From Pseudarthrobacter sp. L1SW (GTDB lineage Bacteria; Actinomycetota; Actinomycetes; Actinomycetales; Micrococcaceae): a stretch of 64,000 bases of DNA. Location of the stretch: positions 3,596,001 through 3,660,000 of the forward strand of contig NZ_CP078079.1 of assembly GCF_020809045.1 (NCBI RefSeq), given 5' to 3'. Made by a program: the position numbers and the translations under genes. Under the pieces are notes generated by a model. That model saw only the letters and a list, made by a program, of their open reading frames with translations. It searched no databases and was not told where the DNA came from. This document shows, piece by piece, positions 62,821 to 64,000 of the stretch; positions within the stretch are counted from its first letter, which is position 1; each line of letters opens with the position of its first letter.

Positions 62821-63620
62821 TGGAACCGCTCACCGCCGACGGCATCTCCTTCGGCTACACCAGGCCCGGTTTCCGCAAGGGCCGGCCCGCAGGAACACTG
62901 CACAACGTCAGCCTGCAGATTTCCCCGGGCACCAGCACTGCCTTGGTGGGGAGCTCCGGCTCCGGCAAGTCCACCCTGGTGCGGATCCTGCTGGCACTGG
63001 CAAAGCCCGACGCCGGCACGGTCACACTCGGCGCCCGGGCGGTAAGGCCCGGGCCCGTAAAGTCGCTGCGCTGGTACCGCAAGGCAGTTCAGTACATCCC
63101 GCAGAACCCGGCCGGTAGCCTCGACCCCCGCATGACTGTTGCGCAACTGTTGAAGGAGCCGCTGCGGCAGCTCCGGGCACCGGGAAACCATGGCCAGCTG
63201 GCGGTCCGGGCGCTGGAACGCGTCGAGATGTCCGCTGCCCTGATGGAACGCCGCCCCGGCGAGCTATCCGGCGGCCAGAACCAACGGGTGGCCACCGCCC
63301 GCGCGCTGGTGCTGCAGCCGGCCTACCTGCTGGCAGACGAGCCCGTCAGCGGCCTGGACCTCCCCCTGCGGGACAATGTCCTCTTGCTGCTGGACCGCCT
63401 GGTGCGGGACGAGGGACTGGGCCTACTCCTGGTGACCCACTGCCTCGCCACGGCCGCGAGGATGTGCGGCACCACGGCCGTCCTTTCACGCGGCCGGATC
63501 GTGGAGCACGCGCCCACCGACCAGGTGCTGTCGAGTCCCGCCAGCCCGGCCGCCGTCGCGCTCGTGGAGGCTTCAGCCGGCACCCAACTCCCCTACGCCG
63601 TCCCGGCGGCCGCTCTGTGA
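62820..63620 (+). CDS. Peptide/nickel-type ABC transporter ATP-binding protein (NikE/CntF-like)
   Basis: A 266-residue ATPase. LVGSSGSGKSTLVRILLALA is Walker A, QYIPQNPAGSLDPRMTVAQL the Q loop, ELSGGQNQRVATARALVLQP the signature, YLLADEPVSGLD Walker B and LVTHCLATAARM the switch, where the usual D after TH is C. It has a C-terminal proline/alanine end without oligomerisation extension. It should pair with the preceding ATPase to energise one importer whose permeases are not in the window. Confidence 0.85.
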   Translation: MEPLTADGISFGYTRPGFRKGRPAGTLHNVSLQISPGTSTALVGSSGSGKSTLVRILLALAKPDAGTVTLGARAVRPGPVKSLRWYRKAVQYIPQNPAGSLDPRMTVAQLLKEPLRQLRAPGNHGQLAVRALERVEMSAALMERRPGELSGGQNQRVATARALVLQPAYLLADEPVSGLDLPLRDNVLLLLDRLVRDEGLGLLLVTHCLATAARMCGTTAVLSRGRIVEHAPTDQVLSSPASPAAVALVEASAGTQLPYAVPAAAL

Positions 63621-64000
63621 CGGCCCTCAGCGGTGCAGAACGGACAGCAACAACGCCGCGCCCGGCACCCCGCCTGCTCCTGGCAAGCCAGCTTGTTTTC
63701 AACATCGGCTTCTATGCCGTGGTGCCGTTCCTGGCCCTGGTCATGACCCAGGACTTCGGCATGACCGCCACGGCCGTGGGTGTTGTCCTGGGAGCCAGGG
63801 TCTTCAGCCAGCAGGGGCTGTTCCTGGCGGGCGGGATGATCACGGACAGGTGGGGGCCGCGGCGGGCCATGCTGGTGGGCTGCCTCGTGCGCATTTCCGG
63901 CTACCTCACCCTGGCCCTGGCCGGCAGCTTTCCGCTGTTCCTCCTGGGCGCGGTCCTCACAGGCATGGGTGGTGCGCTGTTCTCGCCGGCGCTGGAGTCC
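63617..64000 (+). CDS. MFS transporter, N-terminal part (cut by window edge)
   Basis: 128 residues are visible, starting with GTG 63617, which overlaps the end of the second ATPase gene by four bases. RLLLASQLVFNIGFYAVVPF, GMTATAVGVVLGARVFSQQG and LAGGMITDRWGPRRAMLVGC form the first helices and loop 2-3 motif of an MFS carrier. Its place after two NikD/NikE-type ATPases recalls CntE, the staphylopine exporter, but it may be another efflux protein. The frame continues past base 64000. Confidence 0.85.
   Translation, partial: MTALSGAERTATTPRPAPRLLLASQLVFNIGFYAVVPFLALVMTQDFGMTATAVGVVLGARVFSQQGLFLAGGMITDRWGPRRAMLVGCLVRISGYLTLALAGSFPLFLLGAVLTGMGGALFSPALES

Overview
The window is a high-GC chromosomal segment of an actinobacterium, most likely Arthrobacter or a close relative in the Micrococcaceae. 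The basis is GC-rich third positions, a purF-purM locus preceded by a small membrane protein gene, actinobacterial PTS, NagR/DasR-like and DUF222-HNH genes, frequent GTG/TTG starts and ATGA/GTGA overlaps. I see no rRNA, tRNA, CRISPR array, insertion sequence or prophage. Most of it looks like core or accessory metabolism: carbon-source uptake and catabolism interleaved with small conserved proteins.

Layout. 1-7200: a LysR regulator (cut by the window edge) divergent from an organic-acid locus with a PrpF-type isomerase, a tripartite tricarboxylate transporter whose TctA and TctB parts are fused, a UspA protein and a MatC-like carrier. 7200-10750: an NRAMP-fold transporter and a DHDPS/aldolase-family enzyme, divergent from a LacI regulator with AACGTT operators. 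10770-17950: small proteins, PEP synthase with its PpsR regulator, a ZIP transporter, a solitary histidine-kinase ATPase domain and an FMN reductase. 18160-20400: two tandem SRPBCC paralogues separated by long palindromic repeats. 20400-28000: Lrp/aminotransferase/YitT genes, oxidoreductase, secreted proteins, threonine dehydratase and a thymidylate-kinase-like enzyme. 28100-33925: an N-acetylglucosamine regulon (GntR regulator, split PTS IIA/IIB/IIC, nagB, cutC, nagA) with two matching 16-bp operator-like sites. 33968-44900: a DUF222-HNH protein, a Rieske-DUF2231 fusion, a monooxygenase, a dicarboxylate symporter, a Tat-exported amidase with a small partner, a double Lrp regulator divergent from an M20 amidohydrolase and an MHS transporter, and a cupin.

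45200-57000 holds the ureide/glyoxylate genes: hyi-glxR-gcl-glycerate kinase-allantoinase, then an orphan winged-helix protein, bcp, an MFS transporter and small genes, then uraD-uraH. Near-identical TTCC-N7-GGAA boxes occur upstream of hyi, upstream of uraD and upstream of the dicarboxylate symporter at 38.4 kb, which suggests one IclR/AllR-type regulon whose regulator lies outside the window. Together these genes would open allantoin and turn its glyoxylate into tartronate semialdehyde, glycerate and 2- or 3-phosphoglycerate.

57379-60215 is purF-purM. After it comes the most unusual part. A roughly 700-bp cassette (palindrome, promoter with a palindrome in its spacer, gene for a 101-residue secreted protein) is present twice in tandem, and the second copy is preceded by a degenerate relic of the 3' end of purM, which exposes the duplication boundary. 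The right edge begins an ABC ATPase-ABC ATPase-MFS operon behind a Fur/Zur-like site, resembling the CntD-CntF-CntE part of opine-metallophore systems.
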